From the NCBI GenBank assembly GCA_951813525.2, contig CATOTJ020000001.1, positions 1,178,001-1,242,000 on the forward strand: DNA of 64,000 nucleotides. Direction: 5' to 3'. Shown piece by piece: positions 52,673 to 60,990 of the stretch (within the stretch, counting starts at the first letter, position 1; every line of letters starts with the position of its first letter). The notes beneath the pieces are model-generated. The model was not told where the DNA came from, did not search any database, and saw nothing but the letters and a program-made list of their open reading frames with translations. The DNA comes from Thermohalobaculum sp951813525 (GTDB lineage Bacteria > Pseudomonadota > Alphaproteobacteria > Rhodobacterales > Rhodobacteraceae). Position numbers and translations under genes: made by a program.

Positions 52673-54466
52673 TCAGATGAACAGTCCGGTGCGCTGGAAC
52701 CGGGTGACGTCGATCAGGCCGAGATCCGAGATTCTGAGTTCCGGGATAACCACCAATGCCAACAGCCCATGCTGCATGAAACCGTTGTTCATGTGGCAGC
52801 CACAGCTTTGCATTGCCTCGAGCAAACGATCGACCTTGCTGGCCACCCGGTGCGCGGGTTCGTCCGTCATCAGACCGGCAATGGGCAGTTCGACCAGGGC
52901 CAGTTCCTGGCCTTCGTTCCAGAAGGTGACGCCGCCCCCGACATCGCGCAGGCGGTTCGCCGCCCGGGCCATGTCGTCACGGTCGGTCCCGACCACGATC
53001 ATATGGTGGCTGTCATGGGCGATGGTCGAGGCCAGAGCGCAGGGCCGGTCATAGCGGAACCCGCTGACAAAGCCGTTCGTCACACCGCCGGTCGCGCGGT
53101 GGCGTTCGACCAGTGCGATCTGGCAGATATCGCGCCGCTGGTCCATTTGGACAATGCCGCCTTCGACCGTCAGCGCAGCTTCCAGCGCCTTGGTCGGCGC
53201 CTGATTTTCGACGACACCGATCACCCGCACACCGACGCTGCCGGTGCCCAGCGGCGCAGCAATTTCGAAATCGGCCGCGCGGAGATTGCGGCGCATCTTG
53301 ACGGTGTCGCGCGCCGTATCGGGATAGTCGACCGGCGGTGCCGGGACGATCATGTAACCATCTTCCGCGATCAGATCGCCGCCCGCAAAGACCGTGTCGG
53401 CGGTCATGGTTTCCAGCTCCGGCACGATCAGCAGGTCGGCGCGGCGGCCGGGTGCAATCGATCCGATTTCGCGTTCCAGCCCGAAATGCGTGGCGGTGTT
53501 CAAAGTCGCCATCTGGATCGCGGTCAGCGGCTCGACCCCTTGTTCGATCGCATGGCGCACGACCCGGTCCATATGGCCGTCGCGCACAATCGTGCCGCTG
53601 TCGCAATCGTCGGTGCAAAGAATAAAGTTCCGCGGATCCAGGCCGCGCTTGGTCACGGCGGTGATCTGCGCCTCGACATCGTACCAGGCCGAGCCGAGCC
53701 GCAGCATTGCCCGCATCCCATTGCGCACCCGGGCGATTGCATCCTCTTCGCGCGTGCCTTCGTGGTCGTCGGCAGGGCCGCCCGCCAGATAGGCGCGAAA
53801 ATCGGGGCCCAGATGCGGCGAAGCGAAGTGGCCGCCGACAACCTTGCCCGCCTGTTGGGTTGCCGCGATTTCAGCCAGCATCTTCGGATCGGCATGGGCG
53901 ACGCCGGGAAAGTTCATCATTTCGCCAAGGCCGATAATGCCGGGCCAGGTCATCGCCTCGGCCACTTCCTCGGGCCCCAATTCGACGCCTGTCGTTTCCA
54001 GACCCGGGGCCGATGGCGCGCAGGACGGCATTTGGGTGAAGACGTTGATGGGCTGAATTTCGGCCTCGTCATGCATCAGGCGCACGCCGGGCAGGCCCAT
54101 GACATTTGCGATTTCGTGCGGATCGATGAAAATCGAGGTGGTCCCGCGCAGCGCGACCGCCCGGACGAATTCGGTCAGGGTCAGCATGCTGGATTCGACA
54201 TGCATATGCGCGTCGCAAAGCCCGGGGACCAGGAACCGGCCCCGCGCGTCGATGACCCGGGTGTCTTCGCCGATCATGGCCCGGGCGTCTTCGCCGCAAA
54301 AGGCGAACCGGCCCGCGGCGATCGCGATATCGGCACCCAGGATCAACTCGCCCGATTGTACATTAACCCATGTGCCGCCGCGGATGACGGTGTCGGCAGG
54401 CTCGCGCCCGGCGGCGACCGCGATCAGACGCGGTGCGCATTCATGCCATGGTTTGACTTGCATCAT
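52673..54466 (-). CDS. ade: adenine deaminase
   Basis: Amidohydrolase of 597 residues converting adenine to hypoxanthine in purine salvage. The metal site PGLCDAHMHVESSMLT is followed by DPHEIANVMG and the GHFASPHLG segment. TDDCDSGT marks the later Asp, and GFRYDRPCALASTIAHDSHHMIVVGTD belongs to the C-terminal domain typical of the AdeC group. Length and motif order fit the bacterial AdeC family well. Start is MMQVKPWHECAP with two ATG codons; the first is used. The gene is alone on its strand between convergent and tandem neighbours, with 115 bases to the next gene. Confidence 0.9.
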   Translation of the reverse strand: MMQVKPWHECAPRLIAVAAGREPADTVIRGGTWVNVQSGELILGADIAIAAGRFAFCGEDARAMIGEDTRVIDARGRFLVPGLCDAHMHVESSMLTLTEFVRAVALRGTTSIFIDPHEIANVMGLPGVRLMHDEAEIQPINVFTQMPSCAPSAPGLETTGVELGPEEVAEAMTWPGIIGLGEMMNFPGVAHADPKMLAEIAATQQAGKVVGGHFASPHLGPDFRAYLAGGPADDHEGTREEDAIARVRNGMRAMLRLGSAWYDVEAQITAVTKRGLDPRNFILCTDDCDSGTIVRDGHMDRVVRHAIEQGVEPLTAIQMATLNTATHFGLEREIGSIAPGRRADLLIVPELETMTADTVFAGGDLIAEDGYMIVPAPPVDYPDTARDTVKMRRNLRAADFEIAAPLGTGSVGVRVIGVVENQAPTKALEAALTVEGGIVQMDQRRDICQIALVERHRATGGVTNGFVSGFRYDRPCALASTIAHDSHHMIVVGTDRDDMARAANRLRDVGGGVTFWNEGQELALVELPIAGLMTDEPAHRVASKVDRLLEAMQSCGCHMNNGFMQHGLLALVVIPELRISDLGLIDVTRFQRTGLFI

Positions 54467-54581
54467 TGCCCCGCAGAACGATCGGACAACGATAGGTTAT
54501 TCGGCGCCTGCCCACAATCAGGAAGCGAATTCCAGCGCAGGCGTGCCCTTAACCGTTGGCCCCGCCTTTCGGTCCTTGCCT

Positions 54582-55853
54582 TCAGCCGCCCGCCTTGCGC
54601 ACGGCATCCAGAAGTTTGGCTGATACATAGCCGTCCGGCACCATGCCTTGCGCTTGCTGAAAGGCCCTGACCGCGGCGCGGCTGTTCGGGCCGATAATGC
54701 CGTCCGCGCCCTGGGTATCGTAGCCCATATCGGTCAGGCGGGTTTGAAGTTCCTTCTTTTCGGTGCGCGACAGCATCTTGTCACCGCGCGGCCAGGCGCC
54801 CTGGAACGGCTGTGCGCCGCCGATCCGCTCGGCCAGATGGGCGACGGCCAGTGCGTACGAGGTCGCGTTGTTGTATTTTTTGATCACGCGAAAGTTCGGA
54901 TAGACCGCAAAGGCCGGGCCGCGGACACCTGCGGGCACGATGATGGAGATCGCATCAGAGGCCGGAAGCCCGCCGCGCACCGCGCTGACGCCTTTTTGCT
55001 GCCAATAGGCCGACGATTTGCGGATCTTTTGATCCGCCTCGGCGAAGTTGAAGCTTGCGGGCAGCGTCACCTCGACGACGGCGGGCGCGCCGCGCTTCCA
55101 CCCGAAGCTGGACAGATAGTTCGCGGTCGAGGCCAGTGCGTCGGCGGCATCGGGCGCCCAGATATCGCGTTTGCCGTCGCCGGTGTGATCCACCGCGTGC
55201 TGCAGGAAACTGGTCGGAATGAACTGTGTGTGGCCCATCGCACCGGCCCAAGATCCGACCATCCGGTCGGCCGATATGTCACCGGCTTGCAATATGCGCA
55301 GTGCCGCCAAAAGCTGTTCATCGGCAAAGGCTTTGCGCCGCCCGTCATAGGCCAGCGTTGCCAGGCTCTCGATCACCGGAATGCTGCCGAAGTTTCCGCC
55401 ATATCCGCTTTCCAGGCCCCAGATCGCCAGAACGACCGCGTGATCGACGCCGTAACGCTGTTCGATCCCGCGCAGCAATGTGGCCTTGTTGCGTGCGTGG
55501 CGCTGGCCCGTTGCGATACGGGTCTTGGACACGGCGCTATCCAGATAGTCCCAGATCGCCCGTGAAAATTCGGGCTGGCGGTTGTCCAGCTCGATCACCT
55601 TCTTGTTGAGCGAGACACCCCGGAACGCCCGGTCGAACGTGTCGCCGCCGATACCCGCCGCGATGGCGCGGGTCCGGAACCCGGCACGCCATTCGGCAAA
55701 GGTTGCGTTGCTGGGCGTGTCGGCAACCGTTGTCGCGACCGGCGCCGTTTTGGTTCGTGCCTCTGGTTCGCTGGCATTCCCGGCGCAACCGGCCAACGCA
55801 ATGACCAGACTGGCCGCCGTTGCGACGGCAAAATTTCTGTGTGTGCGGTTCAT
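54582..55853 (-). CDS. lytic murein transglycosylase, MltB-like lipoprotein
   Basis: Outer-membrane-anchored peptidoglycan lytic enzyme of 423 residues. The signal ends in the lipobox LAGC, so Cys23 should be lipidated. The SLT_2 domain contains AIWGLESGYGGNFG with the catalytic Glu148 and GAMGHTQFIPTSFLQHAVDHTGDGKRDIW. The C-terminus carries a PG_binding_1 domain (LTDMGYDTQGADGIIGPNSRAAVRAFQQAQGM). This domain pair is the common alphaproteobacterial form. It lies upstream of no obvious partner on its strand. Confidence 0.92.
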   Translation of the reverse strand: MNRTHRNFAVATAASLVIALAGCAGNASEPEARTKTAPVATTVADTPSNATFAEWRAGFRTRAIAAGIGGDTFDRAFRGVSLNKKVIELDNRQPEFSRAIWDYLDSAVSKTRIATGQRHARNKATLLRGIEQRYGVDHAVVLAIWGLESGYGGNFGSIPVIESLATLAYDGRRKAFADEQLLAALRILQAGDISADRMVGSWAGAMGHTQFIPTSFLQHAVDHTGDGKRDIWAPDAADALASTANYLSSFGWKRGAPAVVEVTLPASFNFAEADQKIRKSSAYWQQKGVSAVRGGLPASDAISIIVPAGVRGPAFAVYPNFRVIKKYNNATSYALAVAHLAERIGGAQPFQGAWPRGDKMLSRTEKKELQTRLTDMGYDTQGADGIIGPNSRAAVRAFQQAQGMVPDGYVSAKLLDAVRKAGG

Positions 55854-55889
55854 CCGCCTCTCCCATCGTGCTCTGCCTGTGCGGCGAGT

Positions 55890-56780
55890 CTACGCCGGGT
55901 TGAACGCCGCGTCGAGACGTGCCCGTCGCGTGATCTCGCCATCGCCGTTATCGGAAATGCGGGCAACCGCCTGGGCCAGAGGTTCCTTGGCGACGGCCAT
56001 GTGGTGGGCGTTGGCGTGCAGCAAGACCTTTTCGTCGAGCATTACGCCGACATGGCCCCGCCAGAAGATCAGATCGCCGCGGTCCAAGGGCGCCGTTGGC
56101 GCCAGGTCTTCGCCCAAAGCGGCTTCCTGCATATCCGAATCGCGCGGGCAGGTTTGCCCCGCTGCCTGCAAGGCCAGTTGCACCAGGCCCGAGCAGTCAA
56201 CGCCACCGGACGACCGGCCGCCCCAGACGTAAGGAACCCCCAAAAACCGCTCGGCCACACCGACCCAGTCGGGTTCGGCCCGGTCCAGCGGGCGCAAAAG
56301 CGGCAGGGGCGCCCAGGCGCCGGATGCAAGTTGGGCGTAATCATCCTGCGTTTGGGTGACGCGCACCCTGGCCGCGAAAGGCAGAACGCCCACAGGCGGC
56401 AATTTCAGGCTTGGGGCCTGATAAAGCTGGCACCCCAGCATCCGCACGATGTGGGTCTTTGGCTGGTCCGGCGCCGGGGACAGGGACGCCGCGGGCAAAT
56501 ATCCGACATAATCATCTAGCCCTGATTGGCCCCAGGCCCAGCCATCGGTGGTGTCATAAACATCGAAGGGTTCGCCATAAAGCAGCACAGTGTCATAGGC
56601 ATCCGCCGGATCGGGATGTCGGCGCAGGGCGACGCGGTCGTTGAGAACCAGGTGCGGCTGCGGCGCGGCATAGCGGGGCGCATCGAGGACTTCGCGCAGC
56701 TTTTCCGCCGCAACATCGCTGCGCAGCGGGGTCAGGCGCCGGTCAGGGGTTGTGGGGGCCTCGGTTGCCACCTCAGCCAT
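55890..56780 (-). CDS. NlpC/P60 family cysteine peptidase with SH3-like domains
   Basis: Predicted peptidoglycan peptidase of 296 residues. Two SH3-like segments come first (YDTTDGWAWGQSGLDDYVGYLP and the following strand set). The NlpC/P60 domain follows: VDCSGLVQLAL with Cys196, GHVGVML with His243, and HANAHH with His255 completing the triad. No signal peptide is evident, which is odd for a cell-wall enzyme. The start at 56780 overlaps the aminopeptidase stop by eight bases; a longer frame covers that gene and is rejected. Coupled with the M17 peptidase upstream. Confidence 0.87.
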   Translation of the reverse strand: MAEVATEAPTTPDRRLTPLRSDVAAEKLREVLDAPRYAAPQPHLVLNDRVALRRHPDPADAYDTVLLYGEPFDVYDTTDGWAWGQSGLDDYVGYLPAASLSPAPDQPKTHIVRMLGCQLYQAPSLKLPPVGVLPFAARVRVTQTQDDYAQLASGAWAPLPLLRPLDRAEPDWVGVAERFLGVPYVWGGRSSGGVDCSGLVQLALQAAGQTCPRDSDMQEAALGEDLAPTAPLDRGDLIFWRGHVGVMLDEKVLLHANAHHMAVAKEPLAQAVARISDNGDGEITRRARLDAAFNPA

Positions 56781-58188
56781 CGCCGCCAAACTGCGCTTCC
56801 AGCATTTCCAGCACGGCGCGGGCGGCCTGACATTCGCCGCCGACGGGCCGCCCCGGGCGTTGTGACGGCGTCCAGCCATAGACATCGAAATGGACCCACG
56901 GCACGTCGCCGACAAATCGCTTCAGGAACAGGGCCGCCGTGATCGATCCGGCAAACCCGCCCTTGGGGGCATTGTCCAGATCTGCGATATCGGGTTCGAT
57001 ATCGCGATCATAACCCGGCCAAAGCGGCATCTGCCAGATCGGGTCGGCGACACGGCGCGCCGCCACTGTCAGACCCTGGGCCAGATTTGAGTCATCGGTG
57101 TAGAAGGGAACAATCTCCGGCCCCAAAGCGACCCTGGCGGCACCTGTCAGGGTCGCCATGTCGATAATCAGGTCTGGATTATCCTCCGCCGCCAGGGCCA
57201 GCGCATCGGCCAGAACCAGCCGTCCCTCGGCATCGGTGTGGTTTATTTCGACCGTTTTGCCGAGCCGCGAGGGCAGAACATCGCCCGGGCGCATTGCCGG
57301 TCCCGAGATCGCATTTTCGACCGCCGGGATCAGAACCCGAAGATTGAGCGGCAAGCCGATTGACATGATCATATGTGCCAGGCCCAGAACCGTCGCCGCG
57401 CCGCCCATGTCCTTTTTCATCAGGGCCATCGACCCGCCGGGTTTGATGTTCAGGCCCCCGGTATCGAAACAGACGCCTTTGCCCACCAGCGTGATCTTCG
57501 GCGCCTGTTCGTCGCCCCAGCGCAGATCGATCAGACGCGGTGGCTGATCGGCCGCGCGGCCGACCGCGTGGATCAGCGGAAAATTCTGCTCGATCAGGTC
57601 ATCGCCGGAGATCACCGTGATCCCGGCGCCGTGCCGGTCGGCCAGTTTGCGGCACGTCGTCTCCAGCGCCGCCGGTCCCATGTCGTTGGCGGGCACATTA
57701 ATCAGATCGCGGGTCAGAAAGACGCCTTCGACAATATGGATCAGCCGGGCCGGGTCGACACCGGCAGGTGCCAGAAGATCGGCGTTCCCGTCCTCTTCGC
57801 GGGTCTTGTATTTGTCGAAACGATAGCGGCCCAGAAGCCATCCCAAGGCGGCGATATGCGCGTCATCGGGTTCAAGGTCTGCTTCCAACCGATAGGTTCC
57901 GAACGGCGCCGACCGCGCGAAATCGCCAAGATGAAACCGCTCGCGCCGCCGGGCAGAGATATCGCCCCACCCGAAGAGCACCCGCTCTAATCCGCCCCGT
58001 TCATCGGGCACGCGCAGGACCTGACCCAATGCGCCAGTAAAGCCGTTCGTTTCGGCCCAGGCTGCGGTCAGGGAGCCGAAATCCTCGGCCAGGCTGTCCG
58101 CTTCGTCAGCCGCAACCAAATTTATGGGAACTTCGAGGTCCGCCTCGGGCGGCGAGCCATCGATTCCCGCAATGTCGGGGTCGGACAT
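56773..58188 (-). CDS. leucyl aminopeptidase family (M17) peptidase
   Basis: Cytosolic two-metal aminopeptidase of 471 residues. The metal- and substrate-binding block GKGVCFDTGGLNIKPGGSMALMKKDMGGAA and the signature NHTDAEGRLVLADALALA are complete. A divergent N-terminal domain precedes the catalytic part. It removes N-terminal residues from peptides. The next gene, an NlpC/P60 peptidase, overlaps its end by eight bases, a pairing common in Rhodobacterales. Confidence 0.92.
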   Translation of the reverse strand: MSDPDIAGIDGSPPEADLEVPINLVAADEADSLAEDFGSLTAAWAETNGFTGALGQVLRVPDERGGLERVLFGWGDISARRRERFHLGDFARSAPFGTYRLEADLEPDDAHIAALGWLLGRYRFDKYKTREEDGNADLLAPAGVDPARLIHIVEGVFLTRDLINVPANDMGPAALETTCRKLADRHGAGITVISGDDLIEQNFPLIHAVGRAADQPPRLIDLRWGDEQAPKITLVGKGVCFDTGGLNIKPGGSMALMKKDMGGAATVLGLAHMIMSIGLPLNLRVLIPAVENAISGPAMRPGDVLPSRLGKTVEINHTDAEGRLVLADALALAAEDNPDLIIDMATLTGAARVALGPEIVPFYTDDSNLAQGLTVAARRVADPIWQMPLWPGYDRDIEPDIADLDNAPKGGFAGSITAALFLKRFVGDVPWVHFDVYGWTPSQRPGRPVGGECQAARAVLEMLEAQFGGDG

Positions 58189-58282
58189 TCTGTTCGTCTC
58201 CGCCCGGGAAAGACCGCCCGGGTACGGTTGAGATGAGTAACCCTAGCCAAGCGCCGGGCGCATTCAAGACCTGGATTGCCGC

Positions 58283-58693
58283 CTAGTCCGCCAGCGGTTC
58301 TGCCGGATCATCGGATGGCGGTTGGCAGAAGCGGCTTGCCGCATCCAGAGACAACACGCGGGCGGCAAAAATATCCTCCAGAATCGCCGTGGCGGGCGGC
58401 GGCGTGTCCATACGGCAGACCCGGCAAACCTCGACCGCGGCCTGCGACAGGCGTGACAGCCCAAGATGCCCGGCGGAACCTGCGACATCGTGGCAAACCG
58501 ATGCGATCCCGGCAATATCCTCGGCCTGGGCCATAGTGGCGAGCTGATCGAGGCGGTCCGTCAGTTCCAGCAGGCCGTCGGCCAAAAGCTCCCGCGTTTC
58601 CGTCAGGCCAATATGATTGGCCAATCGGGTCAGATAGTCGTCATCGAGCACCGGCGGGAGCGGTGCATCGGGCGTTCTGAACCACTGTGCCAT
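58283..58693 (-). CDS. Hpt-domain phosphotransfer protein
   Basis: Small protein of 136 residues made of helices. The phosphoacceptor motif reads CHDVAGSAGHLGLSRLS, the Hpt pattern H-x-(L/V)-(K/A)-G-S-x-x-x-LG, with His68. It lacks a receiver or kinase domain and probably relays phosphate between a sensor and a response regulator whose genes are elsewhere. The Lys usual two places after His is replaced by Ala. A symmetrical ATTAACC/GGTTAAT element lies 55 bases upstream of its start. Confidence 0.75.
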   Translation of the reverse strand: MAQWFRTPDAPLPPVLDDDYLTRLANHIGLTETRELLADGLLELTDRLDQLATMAQAEDIAGIASVCHDVAGSAGHLGLSRLSQAAVEVCRVCRMDTPPPATAILEDIFAARVLSLDAASRFCQPPSDDPAEPLAD

Positions 58694-58747
58694 GGCACAT
58701 TCCCTTATATCGAGCCTGCTTGTCGCGCCGCGGTTGTTGACGACAGC

Positions 58748-58770
58748 ATTAACCTGAATTCGGTTAATGA
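58748..58770. promoter_or_regulatory. inverted repeat upstream of the Hpt gene
   Basis: CATTAACC (58748-58755) and GGTTAATG (58763-58770) form a perfect eight-base inverted repeat with a seven-base spacer. It lies in the 90-base gap between the moaB stop and the Hpt start. The symmetry suggests a dimeric regulator site. The arms resemble CtrA half sites (TTAACC) but the orientation and spacing differ from TTAA-N7-TTAA. Confidence 0.5.
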
Positions 58771-58783
58771 ATTATGGCCAAGT

Positions 58784-59326
58784 TCATTTACGGCGCTTGT
58801 GCTCTTCCAGCCGTGGCATGATCTCGACGAAATTGCAGGGCATGTGCCGGTAATCCAGTTGGAATTGCAGAATCTCGTCCCAGGCATCCTTGCTGGCGCC
58901 CGTCGATCCCGGCAGCGCGAAAAGGTAGGTACCGCCTGCAACGCCGCCGGTCGCCCGGCTTTGCACGGCGGAGGTTCCGATCTTGGCCATGGAAACATGG
59001 GTGAAGACCGTTCCGAAGGCGTCGATTTCCTTCTCGTAGACATCGCGGTGCGCTTCGACCGTGACATCGCGGCCTGTCAGCCCGGTGCCGCCGGTCGAGA
59101 TTACCGCATCGACCGCCGGGTCGGCGACCCAAAGGCGAAGCTGCGCCGCGATTGCCGCGCGGTCGTCGGTGACGATGGACCGGGCCGCGACCTGATGGCC
59201 TGCATCGGTGATGCGGGCGGCCAATGTATCGCCCGAGCGATCATCATCGGCGGTGCGTGTATCGGACACGGTCAGGACCGCGATGCGTATCGAGATAAAG
59301 TCCCGGTCGGGGTTCAGGCGCGCCAT
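58784..59326 (-). CDS. moaB: molybdenum cofactor biosynthesis protein B
   Basis: MogA/MoaB-type molybdopterin adenylyltransferase-fold protein, 180 residues. RIAVLTVSDTRTADDDRSGDTLAARI opens the domain, and STGGTGLTGRDVT is the substrate-binding loop near residue 105. The end, ALPGSTGASKDAWDEILQFQLDYRHMPCNFVEIMPRL, is the MoaB form. It is the last gene of a group with a phosphoesterase (seven-base gap) and a uracil-DNA glycosylase. Confidence 0.9.
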   Translation of the reverse strand: MARLNPDRDFISIRIAVLTVSDTRTADDDRSGDTLAARITDAGHQVAARSIVTDDRAAIAAQLRLWVADPAVDAVISTGGTGLTGRDVTVEAHRDVYEKEIDAFGTVFTHVSMAKIGTSAVQSRATGGVAGGTYLFALPGSTGASKDAWDEILQFQLDYRHMPCNFVEIMPRLEEHKRRK

Positions 59327-59333
59327 TTATCCC

Positions 59334-59924
59334 TCAGAATTCGAACCAGTTGGGCGCCGGGCCGAGATTGTGGATCTGCGTCTGCCCGATCTGCCCAGTC
59401 CGCCCCCAGCTATCATGGATATGCCCACACACACAGAGCCGCGGCTGCGCCCGTTCGATTGCAGCGCGCAGAGCGGTCGAGCCGAGGGATGCGCCCGCCT
59501 TGTTGCGATCGGCAACGCCCTTGGGCGGAGAGTGGGAAATCAGGATATCCGCCTGGGTCAGGTGCGCCAGCATCTTGGTCGCAAGCTCTTCGGTCAGATC
59601 GCAGGACCAATCGCCGAATGGGGTGACGGGGATGGCATAGCCGATCCCGAAAAGGGACAGCCCCTGGACCTGGCAGCTTTCGCCGTGGAGCACCGTTGCG
59701 TCTGTCGCCGCGCGCAGCTCGTCGGCGCTTTCGGCATTGCCGGGCACGTAGACCGCCTTGTCTGCAAGTGTCCAGAGCATGTCCATCGCGTCGCCCAGGC
59801 CGTTGCGCGTGTTGCAAAAGTCGCCGGCCCCGATAACCAGATCGGCCTCGCGCGCCGCCAGGACGATGTCGCGCGCACGGCCCCGCGAGAGGTGAAGGTC
59901 GGAAAACGCCAGAACCCGGGTCAC
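59334..59924 (-). CDS. metallophosphoesterase
   Basis: Calcineurin-like phosphoesterase of 196 residues. The metal motifs are in order: SDLHLSRGR, GAGDFCNTRNG, VPGNAES, SHSPPKG and CGHIHDSWG. The GN motif lacks the usual following His or Glu (GNAE here). It differs from PdeM, the repair nuclease sometimes next to Lhr-type helicases. Substrate unknown. Its ATG overlaps the glycosylase stop by four bases, and moaB follows seven bases on. Confidence 0.88.
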   Translation of the reverse strand: MTRVLAFSDLHLSRGRARDIVLAAREADLVIGAGDFCNTRNGLGDAMDMLWTLADKAVYVPGNAESADELRAATDATVLHGESCQVQGLSLFGIGYAIPVTPFGDWSCDLTEELATKMLAHLTQADILISHSPPKGVADRNKAGASLGSTALRAAIERAQPRLCVCGHIHDSWGRTGQIGQTQIHNLGPAPNWFEF

Positions 59925-60829
59925 AGCGGCGCCCCGTTGTCCAGCGCCTTGCGCACGGCGATCAAATCGAACCAGGACAGCTTTTTCTCGGAAGGCTGAC
60001 GCAGCAGATAGGCCGGGTGAAAGCTGGGCAGCAGCGGCTTGCCGGTTGGCTGGTGCTGCACCCAGCGCCCGCGCATCCGTTTGATCCCGGTCGAGGTCTG
60101 CAACAGCGCCTTGGTTGGGGTATTGCCCATGGTCAGGACAATGTCGGGATCGGCCAACTGGATATGGCGTACGACAAAGGGCAGGAAAGACGCTGCCTCC
60201 TGCTCGGACGGGGTGCGATTGCCCGCAGGGCGCCAGGGCAGAATGTTGGTGATGTAGACCGCATCCGCGGGTAGATCTGCGGTGCGCGAGAGGCCGATGG
60301 CGGCCAGCATCCTGTCCAGAAGCTGCCCGGCACGCCCGACAAAGGGCTTGCCGATACGGTCCTCGTCGGCGCCGGGCGCCTCGCCGATCACCATGAGGCG
60401 GGCAGCGGGATTGCCGTCGGCGAAGACAAAATTGCGGGCGCCGTCGCGCAGCGCCGAGCCGGGCCAGTTGCGAACCGCATCGGCGAGATCTTCCAGCGTC
60501 GCCGCAGAATTCGCCAGAGCTGCAGGATCGGGAACGACAGGATCAGGCCGCGCGTCTTCCGGTGTGCCTGCGGAACGGGTCGGCGCGCGCGGAGCGGCGG
60601 AGGGTGTATGAGGGACAGTTGCCTCTGGCACGGGGGACTGCGGTGCGGAGGACTGCGGTGCGGAGGATTGCGGTGAGGACGGCAGCGTTGAGGACGACTG
60701 CGGTGCCGCCGCGCCGGGTTTATCGGTATCGAACCGGTTGACGGGGCCGTCCGAAATCGCCTCGTCAGCACCGAGTTCGATCTGCCAGGCAAGTGCGGAG
60801 ATCAGGGATTGGCGGGTGTCACCTTGCAT
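59921..60829 (-). CDS. family-4-like uracil-DNA glycosylase lacking Fe-S cysteines
   Basis: Protein of 302 residues. Residues 40-105 are Pro/Ser/Ala-rich, partly from three 15-base tandem repeats. The glycosylase domain follows: IGEAPGADEDRIGKPFVGRAGQLLD (from residue 148), YITNILPWRPAGNRTPSEQE and SFHPAYLLR, the family 4 pattern. In family 4 four Cys bind a 4Fe-4S cluster. Here the matching positions are Trp122, Ser125, Trp199 and Ser214. The start at 60829 follows AAAGGTG by five bases. Coupled by ATGA with the phosphoesterase gene. It probably removes uracil from DNA, but cluster-free activity is inferred. Confidence 0.83.
   Translation of the reverse strand: MQGDTRQSLISALAWQIELGADEAISDGPVNRFDTDKPGAAAPQSSSTLPSSPQSSAPQSSAPQSPVPEATVPHTPSAAPRAPTRSAGTPEDARPDPVVPDPAALANSAATLEDLADAVRNWPGSALRDGARNFVFADGNPAARLMVIGEAPGADEDRIGKPFVGRAGQLLDRMLAAIGLSRTADLPADAVYITNILPWRPAGNRTPSEQEAASFLPFVVRHIQLADPDIVLTMGNTPTKALLQTSTGIKRMRGRWVQHQPTGKPLLPSFHPAYLLRQPSEKKLSWFDLIAVRKALDNGAPL
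60635..60679. repeat. three 15-base tandem repeats in the glycosylase linker
   Basis: The unit GGACTGCGGTGCGGA occurs twice exactly (60635-60649, 60650-60664), then once with two changes (60665-60679). Being a multiple of three it expands the Ser-Ala-Pro-Gln linker of the glycosylase without breaking the frame. Confidence 0.85.
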
Positions 60830-60990
60830 GCCGGCACCTTTCGGTCGGTGGGCCTGCGGCCGCTTTGCGCGGGTTTTGCCTCCAAACCCCCAAGATATCT
60901 GCAATCATAAGAAGAAAGGTAGCCAGAGCCGTCAGCGGCGCCGGGCCGCCTGCCGCGGCGCCCCCAATAGGGGCAGCGCTATCGGTGCGG

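Noticed and set aside
52769..54670. 633-codon open frame antisense to adenine deaminase
   Set aside because: No recognisable domain, and adenine deaminase motifs are complete on the minus strand.
59334..59924. Phosphoesterase as PdeM partner of the Lhr-type helicase
   Set aside because: It is 45 kb from the helicase, lacks PdeM-like N-terminal features, and is coupled to a glycosylase and moaB.
60635..60679. Short tandem repeats as CRISPR or minisatellite
   Set aside because: Only three 15-base units, no spacers, in frame within a coding linker.
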